From: Oleispira sp963851095
Lineage (GTDB): Bacteria > Pseudomonadota > Gammaproteobacteria > Pseudomonadales > Oceanobacteraceae
Direction of reading: 5' to 3'
DNA: 64,000 nucleotides
NCBI GenBank assembly: GCA_963851095.1
Contig: CAWKOX010000003.1
Location: 1 to 64,000, forward strand
In this document: in pieces, positions 28,148-37,568 of the stretch
How positions within the stretch are numbered: position 1 is the stretch's first letter
Layout of the letters: each line of letters begins with the position of its first letter
Made by a program: the position numbers and the translations under genes
The notes under the pieces: generated by a model
Databases searched by the model: none
Seen by the model: the letters and a program-made list of their open reading frames with translations, nothing else
What the model was told of the DNA's origin: nothing

Positions 28148-29308
28148 CTAAGAAAACGCAAACTGAGCATTAAATTGCTGCAAACGCTGGTTTTGTAGTC
28201 TCAAGCCATCTTCAATTTCTTTAAAACGAGTATGAATAGATGCCCCCTGCCACTTCTCTTGCAACGTTTTGCAGGTCTGCTGGTATTTACCCGCTTGCAG
28301 CTCAGTCCACTCATTTAATAGGGTTTTGAAATCTTCATATTCTTTTTCGAGTGTTAATTTCAACTGCTCAATATTATCAGAGAACTGGTCAGTACTACTC
28401 GCTTTTGCGAGTTGAGCATTCGCTCGTTTAAACTGCATTTTCACTTTTGCACGCTGAATTTTAAAATCAGGTACTTTTTTCAGGTTTGTAGTAAGGCCAA
28501 CCCAAGAACAGGCTTTAATGAACCACTTAGTTGGATCCCAATGAAACCAGCGGATACCATTACGATAATCAGTTTGGAAGATATGGTGATAATTGTGATA
28601 GCCCTCACCATGAGTTAAAAAGGCGAAGAAAGTATTATCACGCGCGGTATTTTCATCCGTATAGGGCTGAGAACCCCATTTATGAGCGATGGAATTGATA
28701 AAGAAGGTGATGTGATGCGCAAGAACCAAACGAGCAACCCCAGCCAATAGCAACATACCCACTACATCACCAAAGATTAGACCTAAGATAATAGGGATAC
28801 CAAAGTTCATGCCCAAAGTGATGGGGGTGTAATACTTGTACTGCCACATAACGATAGGGTCGTTCATGAGGTTTTTAACGTTATCGAAGTTCACCTGGCC
28901 ACTTGGATACTTACGCAACATCCAGCCCATATGGGAAAACCACAAGCCGCGTTTAGCGGAATACGGGTCTAAATCAACATCATCACAGTGACGGTGATGA
29001 ACACGGTGACCTGAGCACCAGTCCAAAATGGTATTTTGCATCGCAGTAGCGCCCCATAAGGCATACCAAACGCGCAGTATTGGGTGTGCTTCATAGGCAT
29101 TATGAGACCAAAGACGATGATAACCACCTGTAATAGACATGCCAGTTAGCCAAGTGATGGCTAAAAATGCAATAACGGCTGATGTGTTATAGCCGTATTG
29201 TATTCCGTACCAAGGTACTAACGTTAGCAAGATTAGCGTGCTTACAGAAAACATAATCACGGGTAACCAGTTAATGGGGGGCTTTTGCTCTGCTTTATTA
29301 GTGCTCAT
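28148..29308 (-). CDS. Acyl-CoA/fatty-acid delta-9 desaturase
   Basis: A 386-residue membrane di-iron enzyme. The three histidine boxes are HRLWSH, HRVHHRH and HNYHH, with several hydrophobic segments between them. It inserts a cis double bond in fatty acyl chains, which helps cold adaptation. The C-terminal 110 residues are an unusual hydrophilic, helical extension rich in Gln and Lys (about 270-386), longer than in many bacterial homologues. AGG lies seven bases before the ATG. It stands alone. Confidence 0.9.
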   Translation of the reverse strand: MSTNKAEQKPPINWLPVIMFSVSTLILLTLVPWYGIQYGYNTSAVIAFLAITWLTGMSITGGYHRLWSHNAYEAHPILRVWYALWGATAMQNTILDWCSGHRVHHRHCDDVDLDPYSAKRGLWFSHMGWMLRKYPSGQVNFDNVKNLMNDPIVMWQYKYYTPITLGMNFGIPIILGLIFGDVVGMLLLAGVARLVLAHHITFFINSIAHKWGSQPYTDENTARDNTFFAFLTHGEGYHNYHHIFQTDYRNGIRWFHWDPTKWFIKACSWVGLTTNLKKVPDFKIQRAKVKMQFKRANAQLAKASSTDQFSDNIEQLKLTLEKEYEDFKTLLNEWTELQAGKYQQTCKTLQEKWQGASIHTRFKEIEDGLRLQNQRLQQFNAQFAFS

Positions 29309-29592
29309 AGACTACCTAACTAAAAATCTTTTTAAACCATGCGCATATTAAGAGCATGTAAGTTCTGAAGACATGATAACCGATTTTAATTCGGCGAACA
29401 TCTGTTCCGTCTGATTAAATCGTAATTCAGATCAATTAATAACCCAATTCAGATCAGAAAAACGCAAACCAGCAATTTCTTACTGGCTAATTTCCATTAA
29501 TTTTATAAGCAGCATTTAGCTTCAGTATTTTGGTTATATGTCAGGCCATACATAGACCCTTTTAAATAAGTACCAAGCAGACCTAAAATGGC

Positions 29593-30375
29593 TTATTTCC
29601 CGGTAAACTTGGCCTCGCGTCGCTCCATAAAAGACAATACCCCTTCTTGCGCATCTTGGCTTCTCATAACTCGAGGCAAATCATTAAACACTTCTTTCAA
29701 TGCAACATCCTGCCCGTGCTTACGATACGTCTTAGACGATCTCAAAGCTGCCTGAATGCCAAGCGGTGCGGCCTTAGCGACTTTCTTAGCCAGCTCTCGC
29801 GCACGAACCTGCAACTGATCTAATTCAACCAACTCTTGCACCATGCCCCACTCTAACGCTTGCTCTGCACTGAATTCATCACCCGTCAGAATATAACGCT
29901 GGGCATTACTCCAGCCGATTTCACTGGCTAGGCGCACGGTTCCACCACCACACGGATAAATACCACGCTGTACTTCTAACTGTGCAAAACGTGCATCGGG
30001 CGTCGAGAGGCGGATATCGGTATTTAACAACAGCTCCAAACCTGAAGTGTAGCAAATGCCTTGCACGGCCATAATCACCGGCTTGGTCAATACCTCACCT
30101 TCAAGGCCATAAGGATCAAGATGCCCCTCTGGCATTTCTGGAAATTTACCTTTAGCAAAAATCGGCGCCCACTTATCCAACTCCAAACCCGAAGTAAAAT
30201 GCTTACCTTCCGCTTGAATAATCGCCACGCGTAAATCGTCTTCGTGCTGTAAACGATACAGCGCCTGAGCCAATAAAAAATAGCTCTCAGGGTCTAATGG
30301 GTTGTACATATCAGGGCGATTAAAGGTAATCGTCATGATGTGGTCGCTAACGTCTACTAATAATTTATTATTCAT
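29593..30375 (-). CDS. Enoyl-CoA hydratase/isomerase family protein
   Basis: A 260-residue crotonase-fold enzyme. It has the CoA-binding stretch GKHFTSGLELDKWA and the oxyanion-hole loop GICYTSGLELLLNTDIRL. The family hydrates or isomerises enoyl-CoA. One usual catalytic Glu position is hard to assign, so a different reaction within the family is possible. It lies 30 bases downstream of an acyl-CoA dehydrogenase gene on the same strand, with AAGGA upstream, and probably forms an operon for acyl-chain breakdown. Confidence 0.85.
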   Translation of the reverse strand: MNNKLLVDVSDHIMTITFNRPDMYNPLDPESYFLLAQALYRLQHEDDLRVAIIQAEGKHFTSGLELDKWAPIFAKGKFPEMPEGHLDPYGLEGEVLTKPVIMAVQGICYTSGLELLLNTDIRLSTPDARFAQLEVQRGIYPCGGGTVRLASEIGWSNAQRYILTGDEFSAEQALEWGMVQELVELDQLQVRARELAKKVAKAAPLGIQAALRSSKTYRKHGQDVALKEVFNDLPRVMRSQDAQEGVLSFMERREAKFTGK

Positions 30376-30405
30376 TGCTAAACTTTCCTTCTCTTAATGA
30401 GCGAA

Positions 30406-32196
30406 TTAGAACCAATCTGCTTGCATGGCCATACAGGTTTCATCAAAGCCTTGTAGCAGGTCCGCTTGGTGCTGAACCTTTGGCAATTCCCAGCGCACAA
30501 AATACTGCGCGGCTTGTAACTTACCCGCTAAAAACTGTTTGTCTTCGTCATCACTGGAGTCCGTAAAGCGCTCAACCGCTTTATCCGCCATTTCAATCCA
30601 TAACCAAGCAACCACCATCTTACCCATCATATCAAGGTAAACCGCTGAGTTTGCCAAGCCTTTTTCTACCTCACCTTTTTGCAGTGAGCCACCTAAGGTC
30701 ATGGTGGTTTTAATGAACAGGTCAAGATAACCTTGGTACTCAGACACCAGTACCTGCAGCTCAGTTTTTTCTTTAGCTGACTTCAGTGTACGCTGTATTT
30801 TTTGCAACAGTAGCTGCTGGCCTTTGCCGTTATGCAGCCACAATTTACGCCCTAATAAATCCAACGATTGAATACCATGAGTACCTTCATGGATTGGATT
30901 TAATCGGTTATCACGATAGCACTGCTCAACTGGATAATCCTTGGTATAACCCGCACCTGCTAGTACTTGAATGGCCAGATCATTGGCTTTAGGGCCGTAA
31001 TACGACGGAAATGATTTGACCACTGGGGTTAATAAATCCAATAACAAACCGCTATCGCCATCACCACCCACTTCTGATTCATCCACTAACCGCGCCGCCA
31101 ATAAACACAGTGCCAATGAGCCTTCAACAAAACATTTTTGCGCCAATAACATACGCTTCACATCGGTATGCTCAATGATATTCAGCTGCTTACTATTCGG
31201 GTCTTTACTCGCAACAGAGCGCCCTTGCGGACGGTTTTTGGCATACTCTAACGATTCCAAATAACCACGATAGCCAATCGTCGCCGCGCCCGTACCTACA
31301 CCAATACGCGCTTCGTTCATCATTTTGAACATGTACTTCAAGCCATGATTCGCTTCACCAATCAAAAAGCCCTGACACTGATTATTATCACCAAACTGCA
31401 AGACTGTACTGGTCGTCCCGCGATAACCCATCTTGTGTAATAAGCCCACTAACTTCACATCATTAGCTTCACCTAATGAACCGTCATCATTGGTATGTAT
31501 TTTAGGCACGATGAATAATGAAATACCCTTCGCCCCTTGGGGTGCACCTTCAATTCTTGCCAAGACCAGATGAACAATGTTCTCGGTAATGTCTTGGTCG
31601 CCGCCCGAGATATACATCTTCTGGCCGCGAATGCGATAACTGCCGTCCTCATGCAGAGTTGCTTTGGTTGTTAGATCTCCTAAAGAAGAACCGGTATCAG
31701 GCTCCGTCATCGCCATGGTGCCCGAAAAACGCCCATCAAACATGGCTGGCAAATATTTCTTTTTATGCTCGTCGGCGGCAAAGGCATTGATCAGGTTCGC
31801 CGCTGCACTGGTTAAAAATGGGTAGCCAGACGTCGATGGATTCGCCGACATAAAATAGCTGACACAAGCAGTATTAATAATGGCGGGTAATTGCATACCA
31901 CCGTCGTCATAAGCATGGCGAGCAGCCAATAAACCCGACTCAGAATAGTGCTTCCACGCTTCTTTTACTTCAGGAATCGTAGTAACCGATACCCCATCAA
32001 ACTGCGGTTCATTCGCATCAGCTTTGGCGTTATGCGGTAAAAAGTACTCAGTCGCAATTTTCTTAGCGGTATTAATCACGCCATCAAAAGTTGTACGGTC
32101 ATGATCTTGATAAAAAGGCAATTCGGTTAACTGCTCTGCTTGAAATACGTCGTACAGTAAAAACTCTAAATCTTTGGCATTGATCAAATTCGACAC
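30406..32196 (-). CDS. Acyl-CoA dehydrogenase, long (~600-residue) type
   Basis: A flavoprotein of about 596 residues. It has the FAD/substrate motif GTMAMTEPDTGSSLGDLTTK, IRGQKMYISGGDQD, and a C-terminal catalytic Glu in HEGTHGIQSLDLLGRK. The extra C-terminal helical domain places it with the 600-residue group that includes DmdC-like 3-methylmercaptopropionyl-CoA dehydrogenases; the substrate itself cannot be read. The start is GTG at 32196 with AAGG eight bases upstream; another GTG at 32205 is possible. A divergent GlxA-type regulator is adjacent. Confidence 0.88.
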   Translation of the reverse strand: MSNLINAKDLEFLLYDVFQAEQLTELPFYQDHDRTTFDGVINTAKKIATEYFLPHNAKADANEPQFDGVSVTTIPEVKEAWKHYSESGLLAARHAYDDGGMQLPAIINTACVSYFMSANPSTSGYPFLTSAAANLINAFAADEHKKKYLPAMFDGRFSGTMAMTEPDTGSSLGDLTTKATLHEDGSYRIRGQKMYISGGDQDITENIVHLVLARIEGAPQGAKGISLFIVPKIHTNDDGSLGEANDVKLVGLLHKMGYRGTTSTVLQFGDNNQCQGFLIGEANHGLKYMFKMMNEARIGVGTGAATIGYRGYLESLEYAKNRPQGRSVASKDPNSKQLNIIEHTDVKRMLLAQKCFVEGSLALCLLAARLVDESEVGGDGDSGLLLDLLTPVVKSFPSYYGPKANDLAIQVLAGAGYTKDYPVEQCYRDNRLNPIHEGTHGIQSLDLLGRKLWLHNGKGQQLLLQKIQRTLKSAKEKTELQVLVSEYQGYLDLFIKTTMTLGGSLQKGEVEKGLANSAVYLDMMGKMVVAWLWIEMADKAVERFTDSSDDEDKQFLAGKLQAAQYFVRWELPKVQHQADLLQGFDETCMAMQADWF

Positions 32197-32288
32197 GGCC
32201 TTCACCTTCTATTTAAACTGAATAGGAAACTATTAATTTATTACTGGATTCAGTATCCACCTTGATTACACCCGTGAGAATTGTCATT

Positions 32289-33338
32289 ATGGCCACAGAT
32301 AAGGCTAAAAATGACATTATGATAAATATATACGTATTAGGATTTGATCAAGCGCTGGCATCAGCGATTACCGGAGTGATTGATTTATTTGCCTTAGCTG
32401 GCGTTACTTGGAATCGCATTCAGCAGCAAGACACGGTTATGGCCTTTAATGTTCAGCTCGCCAGCCAGCAAGGGAATAACATTCGTTGCATTAATAACTT
32501 ACAGCTAGGCGCGCATTGCAGTTTTGAAAGTCTCACTAAACAGCTTAAAAATGAACAGCCAGCTGATAACTCACCTATTAACAACATATTAATTGTTCCG
32601 ACCATTGGCGGCCCTATTCAGCAAACACTCGACAACAACCCAGAACTCATCCATTTACTCAATAAAGCCGACCAGGCAGGTTGGACAATTGCTGGTAACT
32701 GTACTGGCAACTTTTTACTTGCTGAAGCAGGCATTTTAGATGGAAAATCAGCGACAACTCATTGGGGTTTCGCCACAGAGTTTCAGCAGCGCTATCCTCA
32801 AGTCACCTTACAAGCGGATCAATTAATTACCCGTGATGGCAATATTTTTTGTGCGGGCGGTGGCATTGCTTGGTTTGATTTAGGTTTGCACATTATTGAA
32901 CGTAATGTCGATTTTGAAACCGCAATGCAAACAGCAAAAGCCTTTGTGATTGATTATCGCCGCGATAGCCAGCTTTCCTATTCATTAATGCGCATTGCCA
33001 AACCTCACCAAGATGAAATGGTCAGAAGCATTCAAGCAAAGATAGAACAAGATTGCACAACAGCATTGAGTATTGAGGCGTTAGCCATCGAACATAACGT
33101 TTCTCAACGCACCCTAATTAGGCGTTTCAACAGTGCGCTGGGCATGCCACCCAATACCTATCTACAATCGGTGCGCATTGAGCACGCGAGAAAAATGCTA
33201 GAAGAAAGCGATTTTAATATCGATACGATTATGAATAACATTGGCTATGAAGACTCAAGCTCATTCCGGCGTTTATTCAAGAAGAAAACAGGGTTAACAC
33301 CGACTGAATATCGCAATCGATTCAGTCGGCGCTTATGA
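32289..33338 (+). CDS. GlxA-type transcriptional regulator (DJ-1/PfpI + AraC HTH)
   Basis: About 349 residues. The N-terminal DJ-1/PfpI-like domain (IYVLGFDQALASAITGVIDL, then AGWTIAGNCTGNFLLAEAGIL) carries a Cys at the nucleophile elbow. The C-terminal AraC DNA-binding domain has two HTH units (IEALAIEHNVSQRTLIRRFN; IDTIMNNIGYEDSSSFRRLF). It is divergent from the acyl-CoA dehydrogenase/hydratase pair, which it may control. The start is uncertain: TTG 32262, ATG 32289 (GAGA nine bases upstream) or ATG 32319. Confidence 0.85.
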   Translation: MATDKAKNDIMINIYVLGFDQALASAITGVIDLFALAGVTWNRIQQQDTVMAFNVQLASQQGNNIRCINNLQLGAHCSFESLTKQLKNEQPADNSPINNILIVPTIGGPIQQTLDNNPELIHLLNKADQAGWTIAGNCTGNFLLAEAGILDGKSATTHWGFATEFQQRYPQVTLQADQLITRDGNIFCAGGGIAWFDLGLHIIERNVDFETAMQTAKAFVIDYRRDSQLSYSLMRIAKPHQDEMVRSIQAKIEQDCTTALSIEALAIEHNVSQRTLIRRFNSALGMPPNTYLQSVRIEHARKMLEESDFNIDTIMNNIGYEDSSSFRRLFKKKTGLTPTEYRNRFSRRL

Positions 33339-33342
33339 ACTA

Positions 33343-35094
33343 TTAGTTACCCCAAGACCATTTCTGGTTGCTACCATTGTGCTTTGACCAAAAAGCAACT
33401 TGTGAACCATCATCAATACCATAAGCATCAACAGCAATTGCATTGTTTGAACGTGGCATTAACTGATCCCCTTCAAAATCCCACTGCTGATTGGTATTAT
33501 TTTCATCACATTGCCACATATGAATACCACCGCCGGAATAAGCTTGGCCCATATTATCAAGGCAATATTCAGGGTTAGCTTGATTGTGCAACAAACCTGT
33601 TGATTGATCTAAGGCCCATTTCTGCCATGCGACATTCCCACAACTCCATAGCAGCGCTTGCTTACCATTTGAAGGACTAACGCCTTCGAAATCTAAGCAC
33701 TTGTTCGAACGACCATCTCGTAATTCTTTATAAACTAAAGAAACGTTAGCCTCTCCAGCGGGCGTATCAAAAGTTAGGTTACCGACCATCGCAAAGTGAT
33801 CCGACAAATCGTATTTAGTGAATACATCGGCATGAATACTACGAGGAGTAATCACTTTAGATTCAGAGCTAACAGGCTGAAGATGCGCAGTAGAATACAA
33901 AACATAATCCAAATCCTCAGGAGCACCGTCAGTCCAAGCATTAACATTACCGTTATATGAATGGGCATAACCACCATTACGAGGAACTTCTGCCGCATTC
34001 AATACGTTCAGCATCGTATTGTATTCTTGCTGAAAGTTAATTTTATCGACATTTAAATCACCCGCAATAATTACTGGCTCACTTGTACTGATTGAACGAC
34101 TATCGATAAAATCACGCATTTGCTGAAATTGACTTAAACGAGTCGCTTGATTTTTTTCAGCCGTCCACGCTTGAGTATGAGTGCCAAATACGTGATAAGG
34201 GTTACCGCCTTTATTAATTTTCGCGTATATAACACCTTTAGCTGACATACAATCTTCTGCATCACAATCATCAAAAGCCATTTGTGATTCCGTATCAATT
34301 GGATAACGGCTAACAATTAACACACCACCATCTTCAATTGAGCCAGAACGATCTACAACCGATGTCTGATAAGGGTATTCTGTTTTAAGAGCATTCAAGA
34401 ATGTTGAACGACGGCTATTATCAAATAGCTCTGAAAATACAATCGCATCGTAGCCATTTAATTTATCCTTTAACAAATTTAAACGTTCACTCACGCTCTT
34501 AGAAACCAAGCCTGGTAATAGCGCCCATACGTTATAAGCCAACACATTAAAGTTATTATTCAAACCACGGGTCACGGTTTCTGCTTGCGGGTGAATCACA
34601 TAATAATAATCGTCACCGTTAGCGCGAGCACTTTCTGCTTTGAAAGCAATCGTACTATTGGCACCGACAAAATCTTGAGTCACTGAATGAATGTTACGAT
34701 CGTCATACCAAGGAGACTGCTGAGTGCCGTGCCAGATTTCACTGAAGTTCCATGTTCCAGTTAGTTTCTGTTGCAACATGGCCGTACTGCCATCTTCGGC
34801 CGTAACGGTGGTATCAAAGTAATAGTCTTTGCCCCACTTAATACCGGTATCTCGATTGGTTTCTAAATAGCGAACCGTGCCTAAGGGCGGAACTGACGTC
34901 GCATGCTGCTGCCAATGAGTACCTTTTACCAAGGCCGAGCCGCGTTGGTTAATAGTTAAATCTAAGGTTTGCTGAGTATTATTGGTCAGGTAGACATAAC
35001 TTTCAGCCCAGACCGATACACTGGACAAGGTGGCCGCTGCCGTCAGTAAAACCGACGCTGCAGAAAAAGCTAATTTGGAGGAGTATTTACGCAT
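33343..35094 (-). CDS. Secreted sphingomyelinase C-like phosphodiesterase with ricin B lectin tail
   Basis: A 583-residue secreted protein. The signal peptide is at 1-30 (ending SVSVWA). Residues 30-165 are a beta-rich N-domain of unknown type. An exo-endonuclease-phosphatase (DNase I-like) domain follows at about 175-440, with NVWALLPG, VFSELFDN, AGDLNVDK and SDHFAMVGNL, as in neutral sphingomyelinases. A ricin-type beta-trefoil lies at about 455-583, with repeats of QKWA, QQWDF and QKWSW. It would hydrolyse sphingomyelin or a related phospholipid. It is the first of three lipases with related lectin tails. Confidence 0.88.
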   Translation of the reverse strand: MRKYSSKLAFSAASVLLTAAATLSSVSVWAESYVYLTNNTQQTLDLTINQRGSALVKGTHWQQHATSVPPLGTVRYLETNRDTGIKWGKDYYFDTTVTAEDGSTAMLQQKLTGTWNFSEIWHGTQQSPWYDDRNIHSVTQDFVGANSTIAFKAESARANGDDYYYVIHPQAETVTRGLNNNFNVLAYNVWALLPGLVSKSVSERLNLLKDKLNGYDAIVFSELFDNSRRSTFLNALKTEYPYQTSVVDRSGSIEDGGVLIVSRYPIDTESQMAFDDCDAEDCMSAKGVIYAKINKGGNPYHVFGTHTQAWTAEKNQATRLSQFQQMRDFIDSRSISTSEPVIIAGDLNVDKINFQQEYNTMLNVLNAAEVPRNGGYAHSYNGNVNAWTDGAPEDLDYVLYSTAHLQPVSSESKVITPRSIHADVFTKYDLSDHFAMVGNLTFDTPAGEANVSLVYKELRDGRSNKCLDFEGVSPSNGKQALLWSCGNVAWQKWALDQSTGLLHNQANPEYCLDNMGQAYSGGGIHMWQCDENNTNQQWDFEGDQLMPRSNNAIAVDAYGIDDGSQVAFWSKHNGSNQKWSWGN

Positions 35095-35267
35095 GCTTGC
35101 ATCTCATTTTTAGGTGTTATATTTATTCTTTTTATTTAACGAAACTCAGATGCTTCCTGCGTGAGGTTTCACTATAAGAATTCAAATCTATAACAATTAT
35201 CCTAAAAATACATTGCCATCTGATGACATTATAATGCCAAAAGATGACAAACATGTTCTGTTTACGG

Positions 35268-36728
35268 CTAGTTACCCCAATTCCACTTTTGATTAGAACC
35301 ACCGTGGTTTGACCAAAGCCCTACTTTCGAACCATTATCTCGGCCATAAGCATCGACAGAGATATAGCCATTTGCTTTAGGGCGTATGTTATTGCCAACA
35401 AAATTCCACTGCTGGTTCACATTTGACGCATTACACTGCCACATATGAATACCACCACCCGCATATGGCTGACCCATGTTATCTAAGCAATAAGCTGGAT
35501 TAGCCTTGTTACGTAATAGTCCTGTACTTGCATCATATGACCACTTCTGCCAAGCAACCCCTGCACAATCCCACAAGATCGCTTTCTTACCGTTAGAAGG
35601 TGTAACACCTTCAAAATCTAAACACTTACCCGTACGAGCATCACGAAGTTCACGATAGTCCGCCACGCTGTTTAAACGAATAATATTTTCAATAAAACGT
35701 TTACCCGGAAAGTCTGTCATCACCATGCCCGCAACACCTGAGCCATAAGAAGCATTAGCGATGTAATCAGCCGTCAAAGTATTCGTGCCTTCAAACGCAA
35801 TGGTACAAATACCAATGAAGCAGCTTACTCGGGGGAAGTCAGGATAAGAGCTGTTCCAACCCGGAGTCGTAAGACCCGTTGCCAAACGCGGCGCTGAAGT
35901 ACCTGGGCTAGAGTGACCACTGACAACAAAGTATGGGAACGAACCGTTAGCACCACTTAAGTAGTTCATGTAAATCGTATTACGGTTACCATTCTTTGAT
36001 TTGTTCAAATGATTTTTAACCGCTGTCCATTTGTCATACAGGGCCCAGTTAGTCGACATTGCATAGTCGTCTTGCTTATCAATCGCACCATAAGAAAGTC
36101 CATACGGTTTACCATCAGGGGCATAGCCAGAGAATTCTTGTAAGATCACAAATTTTCCGCGAATTTCATCTAACGTAGGGTTTGAATTAGTCGGAATCCA
36201 GCGCTTAGAGCCCTTCGCCGCTAAATATTTATTCAAGGTTTGAGTATAACTTTCAGTATTATTCTCAGACGTATGTTCAGTACGCAAACGGAATAAAACA
36301 GTCTCGCTTGGATTAGCTGCTAAGAAGCCATCGATATCATTCAATACATTATTAAAATAAGTATCTTGGGCGATAATCCCGTGATGCATACGTAAGCCAT
36401 TATTGATATGGCGGGTACGCATATCAAAAACACGAATACCAGACTCTAGTTGCTGCGCTAAGGTCATGGTTTGATTTTGCCAAGCATCACCCGCACGAAT
36501 AGACATAGTATCGTGCGTACCCGGAAGCGAAAGTTCACTGACTCGCTTATTACCATCAACACCCGCCATCCAGCTCGGGTTTGAAGCCACTGCACGATAA
36601 TCATGGCTATAAGCACCATCGTTATGGGCATTGGAAATTGGAGAGAATGCTAATAATCCAGAGATTAGGCCTACCATAGCGCTAGAGCCAATCGCTGACG
36701 CAATTGTTTTGACGTGGGAATATTTCAT
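35268..36728 (-). CDS. Secreted phosphatidylinositol-specific phospholipase C with ricin B lectin tail
   Basis: A 486-residue protein with a signal peptide (about 1-35). The PI-PLC X-box follows: RVSELSLPGTHDTMSIRAG with the first catalytic His, IRVFDMRTRHI, and LRMHHGIIAQDTYF with the second. The C-terminal beta-trefoil from about 358 closely resembles that of the upstream sphingomyelinase-like gene: SNGK, AWQKW, LDNMGQPYAGGGIHMWQC, and GSNQKWNWGN at the end. It cleaves PI-type or related phospholipids. A truncated paralogue lies at 46718. Confidence 0.9.
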   Translation of the reverse strand: MKYSHVKTIASAIGSSAMVGLISGLLAFSPISNAHNDGAYSHDYRAVASNPSWMAGVDGNKRVSELSLPGTHDTMSIRAGDAWQNQTMTLAQQLESGIRVFDMRTRHINNGLRMHHGIIAQDTYFNNVLNDIDGFLAANPSETVLFRLRTEHTSENNTESYTQTLNKYLAAKGSKRWIPTNSNPTLDEIRGKFVILQEFSGYAPDGKPYGLSYGAIDKQDDYAMSTNWALYDKWTAVKNHLNKSKNGNRNTIYMNYLSGANGSFPYFVVSGHSSPGTSAPRLATGLTTPGWNSSYPDFPRVSCFIGICTIAFEGTNTLTADYIANASYGSGVAGMVMTDFPGKRFIENIIRLNSVADYRELRDARTGKCLDFEGVTPSNGKKAILWDCAGVAWQKWSYDASTGLLRNKANPAYCLDNMGQPYAGGGIHMWQCNASNVNQQWNFVGNNIRPKANGYISVDAYGRDNGSKVGLWSNHGGSNQKWNWGN

Positions 36729-36956
36729 TTTTCACCTGACAACGGTTTTATTGTTATTATTTAGTACAGAATTTGTACTTAAGTCAGATTAAAGCAGTAT
36801 CGATTAGCCAGCACAATATCAATTCTAGGTATTTCACCTAAATCAGCTTATTTAAGCGAATAATAAGCAAACAGCGCTAAACCATTCAGATAAAGACAAG
36901 ATATTGGTACTACCAATATCTATTTGAAACGTCTATTCACACTCAGCTTCAAGTAC

Positions 36957-37530
36957 TTAGGTATCTGAAGGCTGAAAGAAGGGTAATTTGCCTTCATTAG
37001 AATCATAGCGATCGCTCGACTGATAAACAGTGGCATCAATCGCAATAACATCCTTATCAATCACATTGCCAAACAAGCGCTTTTGCTAATAAGGCCTTAT
37101 CAAAAAAATCATCCGAGAAACCGGAATCTCGAATCGATATGTGCGGGTAATCCAGTAGGCTTTCAACAGTTTCGCCCTTGTTCACGACTGGATGTTCTGG
37201 GCGATGCAATAAGACAAATTCATCATCGCTAATAACGTATTGTTTAAGTGCCCGTCGCCACTTCTGGCTGCATGGGCAAGGTCGCATCCATGGTTTGATC
37301 AACTTGCTCGAATAGCGGCGCCAATTTAGTCACTAATAAATCGGCTTTTGGCGTGGGCACTAGAGTATCTTTTTCGCGTACGAATAAACGATCATCATAT
37401 TCGTTGCGCAATTTATTCAATACACGGCTCATTGAAGGCTGAGTCACCCCATAATATGAGCCGCTTTTGTGACGCTACACTCACGATATAAAACGAACAA
37501 GTTTTTTAACGCATTCAGATCATGACTCAC
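36957..37530 (-). pseudogene. LysR-family regulator, degraded
   Basis: The start at GTG 37530 reads SHDLNALKNLFVLYREC, then AAHIMG. A frameshift follows before VTQPSMSRVLNKLRNEYDDRL, a typical LysR HTH. A second shift near 37250-37300 leads to DDEFVLLHRPEHPVVNKGET, part of the effector domain. A third frame ends the gene at 36957. The total length (574 bases) is well below the ~900 of a real LysR gene, so there is also an internal deletion. It lies beside the molybdopterin oxidoreductase gene and may once have regulated it or a lost neighbour. Confidence 0.78.
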
Positions 37531-37568
37531 GCCAGCGCCCTTTTTTATTATTTTTCTTATTTATAAGT

